A stretch of DNA of 47,442 bases from Planctomycetota bacterium (GTDB taxonomy: Bacteria; Planctomycetota; Phycisphaerae; UBA1845), in the NCBI GenBank assembly GCA_016860685.1, contig BOJX01000011.1, forward strand, positions 1 through 47,442. The letters are read 5' to 3'. A program made the translations under genes and the position numbers. Position 1 is the stretch's first letter, and each line of letters opens with the position of its first letter. A model generated the notes under the pieces. That model was given only the letters and a program-made list of their open reading frames with translations, had not been told where the DNA came from and searched no databases. Positions 8,142-16,800 of the stretch are shown here, in pieces.

Positions 8142-11100
8142 GTGAGAAACCCGCTGGTTCGAGGGTGTTGCCGGGCGACGCTTGCGGCGCTGATTGCATG
8201 CGCTGCGGGGGTGATCACAGCCGATCCCGCTGCAAGTTTCGGGGTCGCGGAGGAAACCGATCTGACGCGCCCTCGCCCCGCGGACCGGGTCGCAATGTCG
8301 GCCAGCCGCGAACCCGACGCGATCAACTACGACCGGGACATCCGGCCGATCCTTTCGGATCGGTGTTTCAAGTGTCACGGCCCCGACGCCGCCACGCGAC
8401 AAGCCGGTCTGCGCCTCGACGAGCGGGAGTCGGCGACGGAAGCGCGCGACGGCCGCACGGCCGTCCTCCCGGGTCGCGCTGAGGACAGCGAGTTGTGGCG
8501 CCGCATCGCCAGCGAAGACCCCGCGGAGGTCATGCCTCCGCCGGACAGCAACAAGCGACCGCTTTCTCCGCAGGAACGCGAACTGATCCGTCGCTGGATC
8601 GACGCCGGCGCGGAGTACACGCCGCACTGGTCGTTCGTCCTTCCGAAGCGCCCCACCGTCCCGGGGGTCGAGAACGAGGACTGGTGCGTCACCCCGGTCG
8701 ACCGGTTCATCCTCGCCCGTCTCGAGGCGGAGGGCGCGACGCCCTCGCCGGAGGCGGACCGCGCTACATTGATTCGGCGACTTTTCCTGGACCTGACGGG
8801 GCTTCCGCCAACGCCCGAGGAAGTCGAGGCGTTCGAGACGGATGAACGCCCGGATGCTTACGAACGCCAGGTGGATCAGTTGCTCAACGAGGAGCCTTAC
8901 CGCACGCGACATGCTGAGCGGCTCGCGCTGCCGTGGTTGGATGCGGCCCGGTATGCGGACACGTGCGGGATTCACATGGACGCGGGTCGCCAGATGTGGG
9001 CGTGGCGAGACTGGGTGCTCACCGCCTTGAAGGAAAACACGCCCTTCGACCGGTTTCTGACCGAGCAGCTCGCCGGCGACCTGATCCCGGACGCGACCGA
9101 GGCGCAGAAGATCGCCAGCGGATTCAACCGCAATCATGTCACGACGGACGAAGGCGGCGCCATCGCGGAGGAGTACCTCGTCGAGTACGCCGTCGATCGC
9201 GCGGCGACGACGGGCGCGGTCTTCCTGGGACTGACCCTCGGCTGCGCCCGCTGTCACGAGCACAAGTTCGATCCGATCTCGCAGGAGGAGTTCTTCTCGT
9301 TCTACGCCTTCTTCAATTCGATCGAGGAGCCGGGGCTGTATTCCCAGCTCCCCGACCCGAACCGGGCGTTTGAGCCTTTCATGCTCGTGCCCACCGAGGC
9401 CCAGAACCGCGAACGCGCGGAATTGAAGGACCGGTTGGACAAGACCCGCGCCGACCTGAATCTCTCCTCGCCCGAGGAAGCGGCGATGCTCGAGACCTTC
9501 CTCGCCCGGACGCCGGAGGAACTTGGCGTCGCGTGGACGCCCGCGCGTGTGATCGAGGCGAAATCCGTGGGCGGCGCGACGCTGACGGTCCAGCCGGACG
9601 GATCGGTGCTCGCGTCCGGGGAGAATCCGAAGCAGGATGATTTCGTCATCACGCTCGCCTTTGACGAGGCGGACCCGCGACTTCTCCTGCTGGAGGCGCT
9701 TCGGGATCCCTCGCTCCCGACGGGCGACGTCGGACGCGCCTTCAACGGGAACGCCGTGCTCACCGGCGTCGAAGCGGAGGCGATCTCCGTGAGGGACCGG
9801 TCTGAGCGGAAGCCCGTCCGCTTTGTCTGGGCGTGGGCGGATCATGAGCAACCCGACGGCGACTACCGCGTCGTCAACCTCCTCAACACGGACGACGACC
9901 TCGGCTGGGCAGTGGACGCGCACCGCCACGACGAGAACCGCGTGGCGTTGCTGCTGGCGGAGGAAGCCTTCGGATTCGACGGGGGGACGGAACTTGTCGT
10001 CCGTCTTGAGCATCGGTCGATCTACGATGAGCACACGCTGGGCCGCGTCCGGCTGACGCCGGGGCGCATCCGTGACGCGGCGTTGGCGCGCCTGCCGGTG
10101 GCGGTCGGCGGCTGGTACGTCGTCGGTCCGTTTCCGGTCGATGACCGGGAGAAGGCGTTCGACGCCGCGTTCGGACCGGAGACGGACACGCTCCTGGATC
10201 TGAAGCGGAACTTCGGCGCGGGCAACCAGTATTGGCGCTTTGAGCCGGGTTTCCTGGACGAGCGGCCGAACGCGCTTCCGGACGGCGTGAACGTCTCCTA
10301 CGTCGCCCGGCGCGTGTACAACCCCGCATGCCGGGCGTTCGATCTCTCGCTGGGCAGCGACGACGGTCTCCGCGTCCTTCTCGACGGCGTGGAGGTCTTT
10401 GCGAACCGCGTCGAGCGCGGCGTCGCGCCCGATCAGGATCGGGCTTTGCTGCACCTGCGTCCCGGCGAGCACGTCCTGACGATGACGATCGTCAACACCG
10501 GCGGACCGGCCGGGTTTTATTACCGGGCGATTCCGAATCCCGACGAACTCTCGGGACTGCTGGTCGGCGCGATGCTTCCGCAATCCGCGCTGGACGCCGG
10601 CTTGCGGTCGCGAGTCGCCGAGGCGTGGAAGACGACGTTCTCGCCGGAGTACCGTCGCCGGCGCGAGCAGATCGCCGAACTGGAGAAGCGTTCCGCGGAA
10701 CTCGAGGCGGCGATCCCGCGCACGATGATCATGCAGGAATTGCCCGCGCCGCGAGAAACGTTCGTGCTGACGCGCGGGCAGTATGACAAGCCGGACCGCA
10801 ACCGTCCGGTCTCGCGCGGCGTTCCGGCGGCGCTGGGAAAGATGCCGGACGGCGCGCCGCTGAACCGGCTGGGGCTGGCGCAGTGGCTGACCTCCGCGGA
10901 GAACCCGCTGGTCGCCCGCGTGACGGTCAACCGGTACTGGGAGATGTTCTTCGGTACGGGGCTGGTGCGCACGAGCGACGACTTCGGGCACCAGGGGGAG
11001 TGGCCCAGCCACCCGGAATTGCTGGATTACCTGGCGGTGGAGTTCCGCGAGTCCGGCTGGGACGTGCGCCGCCTGGTGCGTTTGATCGTTACGAGCAGCG

Positions 11101-11810
11101 TCTACCGTCAGGGTTCCCGGGCGCGGGAGGACTTGCGCGAGAAGGATCCGGACAATCGCCTGCTGTCGTATTATCCGCCGCGGCGCCTGCCGGCGGAGGG
11201 CATCCGCGATCTGGCGCTGTACGTGTCGGGGCTGCTCGTCGAGAAGCTCGGCGGTCCGTCGGTGAAACCGTATCAACCCGAGGGACTCTGGCAGGAAATC
11301 GCGATGCCGCAGTCGAACACGCGCGAGTACGTCCGCGGGGCGGGCGAGGATCTGTGGCGCCGCAGTCTGTATACGTACTGGAAGCGCGCCGCGCCTCCGC
11401 CTTCGCTGCTGACCCTGGACGCGCCGACGCGGGAATCGTGCGTCATCCGCCGGGCTTCGACGAACACGCCGCTTCAGGCGCTGGTGACGTGGAACGACGA
11501 GCAGTTCGTCGAGGCGGCCCGCGTGCTCGCGCAGCGGACGCTGGCCGAACCGGGCGACGATGAACATCGGCTGGCGCGCCTTTACCGCCGCTGCACCGGG
11601 CGTTCGCCGGACGCGGACGATCGGGCGTCGCTGTCGGAGGCGCTGTCGTATTTTCGCCGGCGTTACGCGGCGGACGCGGATGCGGCGGCGGCCCTCGTCG
11701 AGATCGGGGAGTCGCCGACGTCGACCGAGGTTGCACCCGCGGAACTGGCGGCGTGGACGATGCTCGCCAACGCGGTGCTGAACCTGCACGCGACGCTGAC
11801 CCAGGGCTAG
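8142..11810 (+). CDS. secreted PSCyt1 / DUF1549 / DUF1553 Planctomycete-cytochrome protein
   Basis: A hallmark planctomycete family of exported proteins, probably linked to degradation of complex substrates at the cell surface; the biochemical role is not established. The GTG start follows GAGGG and begins a signal peptide (VRNPLV, hydrophobic LAALIACAAGV). In order: PSCyt1 with a haem-type CFKCH at residues 75-79 after NYDRDIRPILSDR; DUF1549 from about 165 to 380 with RRLFLDLTGLPPTPEE and a CARCHEHKFDPI motif; a middle part of about 450 residues with beta-sandwich-like stretches (WYVVGPFP, SDDGLRVLLDG); then DUF1553 with NPLVARVTVNRYWE and DDFGHQGEWPSHPELLD. At 1222 residues it seems longer than typical members because of the middle insertion. 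The usual downstream DUF1501 partner is absent; a sugar-binding protein follows instead. Confidence 0.92.
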   Translation: MRNPLVRGCCRATLAALIACAAGVITADPAASFGVAEETDLTRPRPADRVAMSASREPDAINYDRDIRPILSDRCFKCHGPDAATRQAGLRLDERESATEARDGRTAVLPGRAEDSELWRRIASEDPAEVMPPPDSNKRPLSPQERELIRRWIDAGAEYTPHWSFVLPKRPTVPGVENEDWCVTPVDRFILARLEAEGATPSPEADRATLIRRLFLDLTGLPPTPEEVEAFETDERPDAYERQVDQLLNEEPYRTRHAERLALPWLDAARYADTCGIHMDAGRQMWAWRDWVLTALKENTPFDRFLTEQLAGDLIPDATEAQKIASGFNRNHVTTDEGGAIAEEYLVEYAVDRAATTGAVFLGLTLGCARCHEHKFDPISQEEFFSFYAFFNSIEEPGLYSQLPDPNRAFEPFMLVPTEAQNRERAELKDRLDKTRADLNLSSPEEAAMLETFLARTPEELGVAWTPARVIEAKSVGGATLTVQPDGSVLASGENPKQDDFVITLAFDEADPRLLLLEALRDPSLPTGDVGRAFNGNAVLTGVEAEAISVRDRSERKPVRFVWAWADHEQPDGDYRVVNLLNTDDDLGWAVDAHRHDENRVALLLAEEAFGFDGGTELVVRLEHRSIYDEHTLGRVRLTPGRIRDAALARLPVAVGGWYVVGPFPVDDREKAFDAAFGPETDTLLDLKRNFGAGNQYWRFEPGFLDERPNALPDGVNVSYVARRVYNPACRAFDLSLGSDDGLRVLLDGVEVFANRVERGVAPDQDRALLHLRPGEHVLTMTIVNTGGPAGFYYRAIPNPDELSGLLVGAMLPQSALDAGLRSRVAEAWKTTFSPEYRRRREQIAELEKRSAELEAAIPRTMIMQELPAPRETFVLTRGQYDKPDRNRPVSRGVPAALGKMPDGAPLNRLGLAQWLTSAENPLVARVTVNRYWEMFFGTGLVRTSDDFGHQGEWPSHPELLDYLAVEFRESGWDVRRLVRLIVTSSVYRQGSRAREDLREKDPDNRLLSYYPPRRLPAEGIRDLALYVSGLLVEKLGGPSVKPYQPEGLWQEIAMPQSNTREYVRGAGEDLWRRSLYTYWKRAAPPPSLLTLDAPTRESCVIRRASTNTPLQALVTWNDEQFVEAARVLAQRTLAEPGDDEHRLARLYRRCTGRSPDADDRASLSEALSYFRRRYAADADAAAALVEIGESPTSTEVAPAELAAWTMLANAVLNLHATLTQG

Positions 11811-11852
11811 CGCCGGGCTGTGCACGGACCCCGGCGCAATAAGGAAGGTCAC

Positions 11853-12899
11853 ATGACGGACCGGAAGAACACCGGGTTGCGGGGGTTCCTCATCCTGATG
11901 TCGATCGGCGCGCTGGCGACGGCCGGCGAATCTGCGGGGCGCTCGGACGCATCCGCCGGCGCCGCCCTCGCCCAGGAGGGAAAGCGCATCCGCGTCTGCC
12001 TCCTGCCGAAGAAAAAGGGGGTCCCGTATTTCACGTCCTGCGCGAAAGGCGCGGAGGAGGCGGCCAAGGCGCTCGGCAACGTCGATCTGATCTACGACGG
12101 GCCGACGGACGGCTCGCCAGAGAAAGCCGCGTCGATGATCGAGCGGTGGGCGCTTCAGGGCGTCGATGTCATTGCCGTGTCACCGAACGATCCGGACGTG
12201 CTCGCCTCCGCGATGCGCAAGGCCCGGCAGAAAGGCGTCCGCGTCATTACCTGGGATGCGGACGGGCTACCCGACACCCGGGAGTTCTTCGTGAATCAGG
12301 CGACGGCGAAGGAGATCGGCTTCGCCCTGGTGGACGCGATGGCCGCGGACCTCGGCGGCAACGATGCTTCCGGCGAACTGGCGATCATCACCGCGACGCT
12401 CACGGCCGCGAACCAGAATGACTGGATCCGGCACATGAAAGAGCGCCTGACGGCGTATCCGAAGCTGAAGCTCGTGGCGATCAAGCCGTCGAACGAGGAC
12501 CAGCGCCTCGCGTTTCAGGCGACGCGCGATCTGATGAACGCGCACCCTGACTTGCGCGGCGTGTTCGGCATCAGCTCCGTCTCCTTCCCCGGCGCGGCCG
12601 AGGCCGTTAAGCAGTCGGGCAAGTCGGGCAAGGTGCTCGTGACGGGGCTGTCGACGCCGAACGACATGCGGGCGCACGTACACGACGGGACAGTCCGGAC
12701 CGTCGTGCTCTGGAACACGCTCGACCTGGGTTATCTGACGGTGTACGCGGCGGAGGCGCTGGCGACCGGGAAACTCAAACCGGGCGCGACGACGCTGAGC
12801 GCGGGTCGGCTCGGCGAGCGCTCGATCGCCGGCGATCACATTCTCCTGGGGGAGATTATCCGGTTCACAAAGGAGAATATCGACGGGTTCGACTTCTGA
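11853..12899 (+). CDS. periplasmic sugar-binding protein, RhaS/LsrB-type
   Basis: Substrate-binding protein of an ABC sugar importer, type I periplasmic-binding fold, 348 residues. AAGGAAGG upstream supports the ATG. An N-terminal signal peptide (RGFLILMSIGALATA) is followed by an Ala/Ser linker, then the mature domain: KGVPYFTSCAKGAEEA, YDGPTDGSPEKAASMIE, GVDVIAVSPNDPD, VITWDAD, and the C-terminal LGEIIRFTKENIDGFDF, which is characteristic of rhamnose- and AI-2-binding relatives. No lipobox cysteine is seen, so it should be soluble in the periplasm. No permease or ATPase gene adjoins, so it is an orphan here and could act as a scavenging or sensing protein. It follows the DUF1553 gene by 42 bases on the same strand and may be co-transcribed. 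Confidence 0.88.
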   Translation: MTDRKNTGLRGFLILMSIGALATAGESAGRSDASAGAALAQEGKRIRVCLLPKKKGVPYFTSCAKGAEEAAKALGNVDLIYDGPTDGSPEKAASMIERWALQGVDVIAVSPNDPDVLASAMRKARQKGVRVITWDADGLPDTREFFVNQATAKEIGFALVDAMAADLGGNDASGELAIITATLTAANQNDWIRHMKERLTAYPKLKLVAIKPSNEDQRLAFQATRDLMNAHPDLRGVFGISSVSFPGAAEAVKQSGKSGKVLVTGLSTPNDMRAHVHDGTVRTVVLWNTLDLGYLTVYAAEALATGKLKPGATTLSAGRLGERSIAGDHILLGEIIRFTKENIDGFDF

Positions 12900-13182
12900 C
12901 GTCGTCCGCTGCTCCCCGCATCATCCCTCACGGAGCCCATCGCCGACCCATCGTCCGTCATCATCGCCATCACGTGGGAGTCGACGTGTTAGATCACGGG
13001 CTGGGGACTGCTTGCATCGCCGCAATCCGCGGATGCAGCGTCACCGCCGCACCGGAACCGGTTTCGGACCACGGTGGACGTCTCAACCTCCGTGTGCGGG
13101 CCGCCTGCGGACGCGCGCGGCTCTGAAAACAACGTGCCCGTGGTACGTACGATCGCAGACGCCGCCCCCGCCTGAGGATCGG
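12900..13182. other. intergenic region upstream of tRNA-Met; no gene seen
   Basis: No convincing reading frame on either strand. It contains an imperfect inverted repeat at 13014-13036 (GCATC ... GATGC with an inner CGC/GCG), which could fold downstream of the sugar-binding protein gene but lacks a T-tract. Otherwise I see nothing. Confidence 0.4.
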
Positions 13183-13211
13183 TTGACCCTGCTTGACCAG
13201 ATGAATATGCT
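13183..13211 (+). promoter_or_regulatory. predicted sigma-70-type promoter of tRNA-Met
   Basis: TTGACC at 13183-13188, a 17-base spacer and TATGCT at 13206-13211 give a good vegetative promoter. The transcript would start near 13218, about ten bases before the mature tRNA. A second TTGACC at 13193 has no matching -10. Inferred from sequence only. Confidence 0.55.
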
Positions 13212-13227
13212 GCTTCTGAACTTCGCA

Positions 13228-13302
13228 GGCGGCGTAGCTCAGCTGGTTTAGAGCGGCGGATTCATAACCCGCAGGTCTCCGGTTCAAGTCCGGACGCCGC
13301 TA
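13228..13302 (+). tRNA. tRNA-Met (anticodon CAT)
   Basis: Complete cloverleaf of 75 bases including the discriminator A. The acceptor stem starts GGCGGCG and pairs with CGCCGCT, leaving G1-U72. The D-arm is GCTC/GAGC, the anticodon loop TTCATAA (13261-13267) and the T-arm TCCGG-TTCAAGT-CCGGA. CCA is not encoded. The anticodon stem has four pairs and an A-C mismatch next to the loop (13260/13268). The paired 1-72 position and absence of the GGG/CCC anticodon stem argue against initiator tRNA. A CAT anticodon could also be tRNA-Ile2 with lysidine, so elongator Met is likely but not certain. Confidence 0.9.
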
Positions 13303-13314
13303 GTTTCGGAAATC

Positions 13315-13509
13315 ACGCCTGAAATGCCGCTCGCGTCAACCTGCCGAATGAGCGATGCGGCGGGAGCTTGTGCGCCTTCCACGCCCGCTCGACCATCAAG
13401 GTGTCGAGGCCAAGATGGACGACCAGCGCCCGTGCGCTGCCATGCAAGGCGTGTCGGTGGGCGTTAGCAGGGTGGTTTCGACAATCGTTCGCGCCCAGCG
13501 ACGGCGTTA
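13315..13509 (-). pseudogene. decayed IS630-family transposase remnant
   Basis: On the minus strand, two frames together recall the N-terminal DNA-binding part of IS630-type transposases. The first frame gives TIVETTLLTPTDTP, like the usual VVEATLHTTP. A one-base shift near 13441 then gives SARALVVHLG, a short stretch, and ERAWKAHKLPPHR, like the usual WSARALAEHLG and RIWKAHGLKPHR. The shift sits exactly where a Trp codon (TGG) would become TGGC, consistent with a single inserted C. An in-frame stop interrupts the upstream part, and homology ends just before the tRNA 3' end, where the TFKLS continuation and the DDE domain should follow. It is therefore a truncated, frameshifted relic. Family recognised from memory of the motif only. 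Confidence 0.5.
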
Positions 13510-13806
13510 CGTCAAGCCTGACACCGGCGGGCAATTCCAGTGGACGCACATTCCCGGCGGATGATGACGACCGGGTAGAGGTTCCGCTGGGGGACAACCT
13601 GCGGGAGGCCGCCTTGCAAGCCGTCGTAGCCGCGAGGCTCAAGAGGGGCGGAAGACCGTGAAGCGGGCACGGGGCGCTGGTGGCGACGCTCGCGCTTCTC
13701 TGGCGGGGCGGCGCGGAGTAAAGTTGACGCAAGGGGCCGGGACATCCCGGCGGACGGATCGACGTTACGCCGAGATCAGCGCTGCGCGCTTCAGGAGTTC
13801 GGAGGC
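13510..13806. other. intergenic region between transposase relic and fusion peptidase gene; no gene seen
   Basis: No persuasive frame. It probably holds more of the decayed element on the left and the promoter and leader of the peptidase gene on the right. A CAGGAG at 13792-13797 is the likely ribosome binding site for that gene, nine bases before its ATG. Confidence 0.4.
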
Positions 13807-16800
13807 ATGTTGAACGTGTATCTTTGGGTCGTGGGGCTGACGGGGTTTTCGGCGGCGGTCGGCAGCGCGGAAGAACCGCTCCTGACGGTAGCGGAGAAGT
13901 CGGGTTTTCAGGCGACCGCCCGGTACGACGAGGTGGTGGATCTCTGCCGTGGGATTGACGCCTCATCGCCGCATGCGGCGATGATCGAGATGGGACGGAC
14001 GGTCGAAGGACGGTCGATCCCGGTGCTGGTGCTGGCGAACCCGCCGGTCACGACGCCTGAGGAAGCGCGGCGCGGGGGAAAACTGGTCGTGCTGGCGTTC
14101 GGGAACATTCACGCCGGCGAGGTGTGCGGCAAGGAGGCGTTGCCGATGCTGGCGCGGGAGATTCTGGCGTCTGCGAACCCGACGCTGCTGGACCGGCTCG
14201 TGATTCTTCTTGCGCCGATCTTGAACTGTGACGGAAACGAGCGCGTCTCAAAGGATAACCGTCCGGGTCAGGTCGGACCCGCGGAGGGGATGGGCGTCCG
14301 GCACAACGCTCAGGATCTCGATCTCAACCGGGACTTCGTCAAGCTGGAAAGCCCTGAAGTTCAGGCGCTGGTGCGGTTCATGACGGCGTGGGATCCGGCG
14401 ATCGTCATCGACACACACACGACGGACGGCACGCCGCATCAATACACAATGACTTACGAAGGGCCTCGCCACGCGGCCGGCGATCCGCGCGTGATTGCGT
14501 ACGTCCGGGAGCGGATGCTTCCGGACGTGACGCGGCGTCTTGAGGCGACATCGGGCTACCGCTCGTTTTTTTACGGCAATCTGCACGACGGAGGGGCGAC
14601 GTGGAGCACCGACTACGCGGACACGCCGCGCTTCAGCACGAACTACATCGGGCTTCGGAACCGCCTTGCGGTGCTGGCGGAGGCGTACGCTTACGCCTCG
14701 TTCAAGGACCGGGTCTTTTGCACCCGGGATTTCGTGAAACTGATTCTTGAACATGCGGCGACGAACGCGACGAAGATCCGGGAGTTGCTGTCCGAAGTGG
14801 ACCGCGAGACGGTTGTGCGAGGCCGTGAACCTCAGCCGGAGGACCGCGTGACGGTGCGCACCCGGGAAGGAGAATACGACGGACCGGTGCGGATCGCCGG
14901 TTACGTCGAGATGGACGAGCCGGGTCGCTCGGGACCGACGGAAACAAAGCGAGATTACGAAGCCCGGCACGTTGGACGGTCCGTTCCGACGGAGTCGGTC
15001 GCCCGGGCCTTCGCCTACGCCTTTCCCGCGTCGCTGGCGAACGTGAAGGAGAAGCTCCAGCAGCACGGGATCACCGTCGAGGAACTGCGCGAAGACCGGG
15101 AGATGTCGGTCGAGGTCTACCGCGTCGAGAACGTGCGCCGGGCGGACCGGCCGTTCATGAAGCATGTCACAGTCAATGAGGTCGCCGTGACGGTCCGGTC
15201 GGAAAAGCGTCGCCTTTCCGCGGGGACGATCCTTGTCCGCACGGCCCAGCCGCTGGGGACGCTGGCGTCGTATCTGCTGGAGCCGCAGTCGGCCGACGGG
15301 CTGGTGACGTGGAATTTTTTTGATGATGACCTGATTGTCGGGCGGGATTTCCCGGTCCTGCGGCTGACGTCGCCGGTGGTTGTTGAGTCCGGGCCGGCGG
15401 CGGGATTGCCTCAGGATCGCGGCGGTCCGCGTGAGGTGACGTTTGCGGATGTGCTGGCGGGTCGGGAGCCGCAGCTTCGGGGGTCTCCGGCGGCGCCGCA
15501 GGGCTGGCTGGAGGACGGAGAGCATTACCTTCAGGTGCGGGAGAACCGTCTGCACAAGGTCAACGCGGCGTCGGGCGAGTCTACGCCTTTTCACGATCCG
15601 CAGAAGATGGCCGCGGGGCTGATGAAGATCGAGGGATTCACGGAGGACAAGGCGAAGAACCTCGCGGAGGCGACCCGGTTCACGATGGACGCCGCGCGGC
15701 GGGGGGCGTTGTGGAACCGCGACGGCGACCTGTATTACGCGACGTTCGACGGCGAGTTCGCCGTCCGGCTGACGAAGACGCCGGACCGCCGCGAAGAGCT
15801 GGCGGACTTCAGCCCTGACGGGCGGCGGGTGAGCTTCGTGTCGGGACAGAACCTTTTTGTCGTGGACGTGGCGACGCAGACGGAACGTCAACTCACCGCC
15901 GACGGCGGCGGACTGATCTACAACGGCAAGGCGGACTGGGTGTACTACGAGGAGCTTTTCAACCGCAGTGAGCGGGCGTACTGGTGGAGCAAGGACTCTG
16001 CCGCGATCTGCTTCCTGCGGCTGGATGACGGACCGGTCAACACCTTCACGCTCGTCGATCATGAACCGGTGCGCCAGCGGATCGAGGAGACCCGCTATCC
16101 GAAGGCGGGGGATCCGAACCCGCTCGTGCAGTTCGGCGTCGTCGCGGCAGACGGAAAGACGGAGCCGGTGTTCGCCGAGCTGCGCACGTACGACCCGGTG
16201 CAGATCATCATCAGCGGCGCGGGATTCTTCCCGGGCGACGGCGCGCCGGCGTATTTCTACGTTCAGAACCGGGAGCAGACGTGGCTGGATTTTTGCGTGC
16301 TGCCGCGCACGGGCGGCGAGCCGAAGGTTTTGTTCCGCGATCAGACGCAGGCGTGGATTGAAAGTCCGGGCGAGCCGAAGTTCCTCGCGGACGGATCGTT
16401 CCTGCTCTCCAGCGAGCGCACCGGCTGGAAGCACTGGTACCTTTATTCGGCGGACGGAACCCTGAAACATCCCGTCACGACCGGGGAGTGGGAGGCGCGC
16501 GGGCTGGAGTGCGTGGACGAGGCCGGGGGCTGGGTCTACGTCACGGGAACGCGCGACAGCCCCATCGCGGAGAACCTCTACCGGGCGCGCCTGGACGGGG
16601 CGGCGATCGAGCGTCTGACGCAGACGAGCGGGCATCACAATGTCAGCGTCAGCCCGAAGGGCAATCTTTACGTGGACACCTGGAGCAGTCACGCCGCGCC
16701 GCCGCAGGTGGGTCTGTACCGGACGGACGGCACGCTGGTCCGCATGCTGGACACGAACCCGGTGCGCGAGCTTGAGGAGGTTCGACGCAGCCCCGTCGAG

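Noticed and set aside
7959..11852. Very long open frame (about 1300 codons) on the minus strand opposite the DUF1549/DUF1553 gene
   Set aside because: It is Arg/Gln/Val-rich with no domain signals and lies antisense to a clear secreted protein. In such G+C-rich DNA with strong third-position bias the opposite strand often stays open.
13228..13302. Initiator tRNA-fMet
   Set aside because: Position 1-72 is paired (G-U) and the three G-C pairs next to the anticodon loop are not present.
13368..13661. Plus-strand frame of about 97 codons after the tRNA
   Set aside because: No ribosome site or family pattern; the coherent signal in this stretch is the minus-strand transposase remnant.
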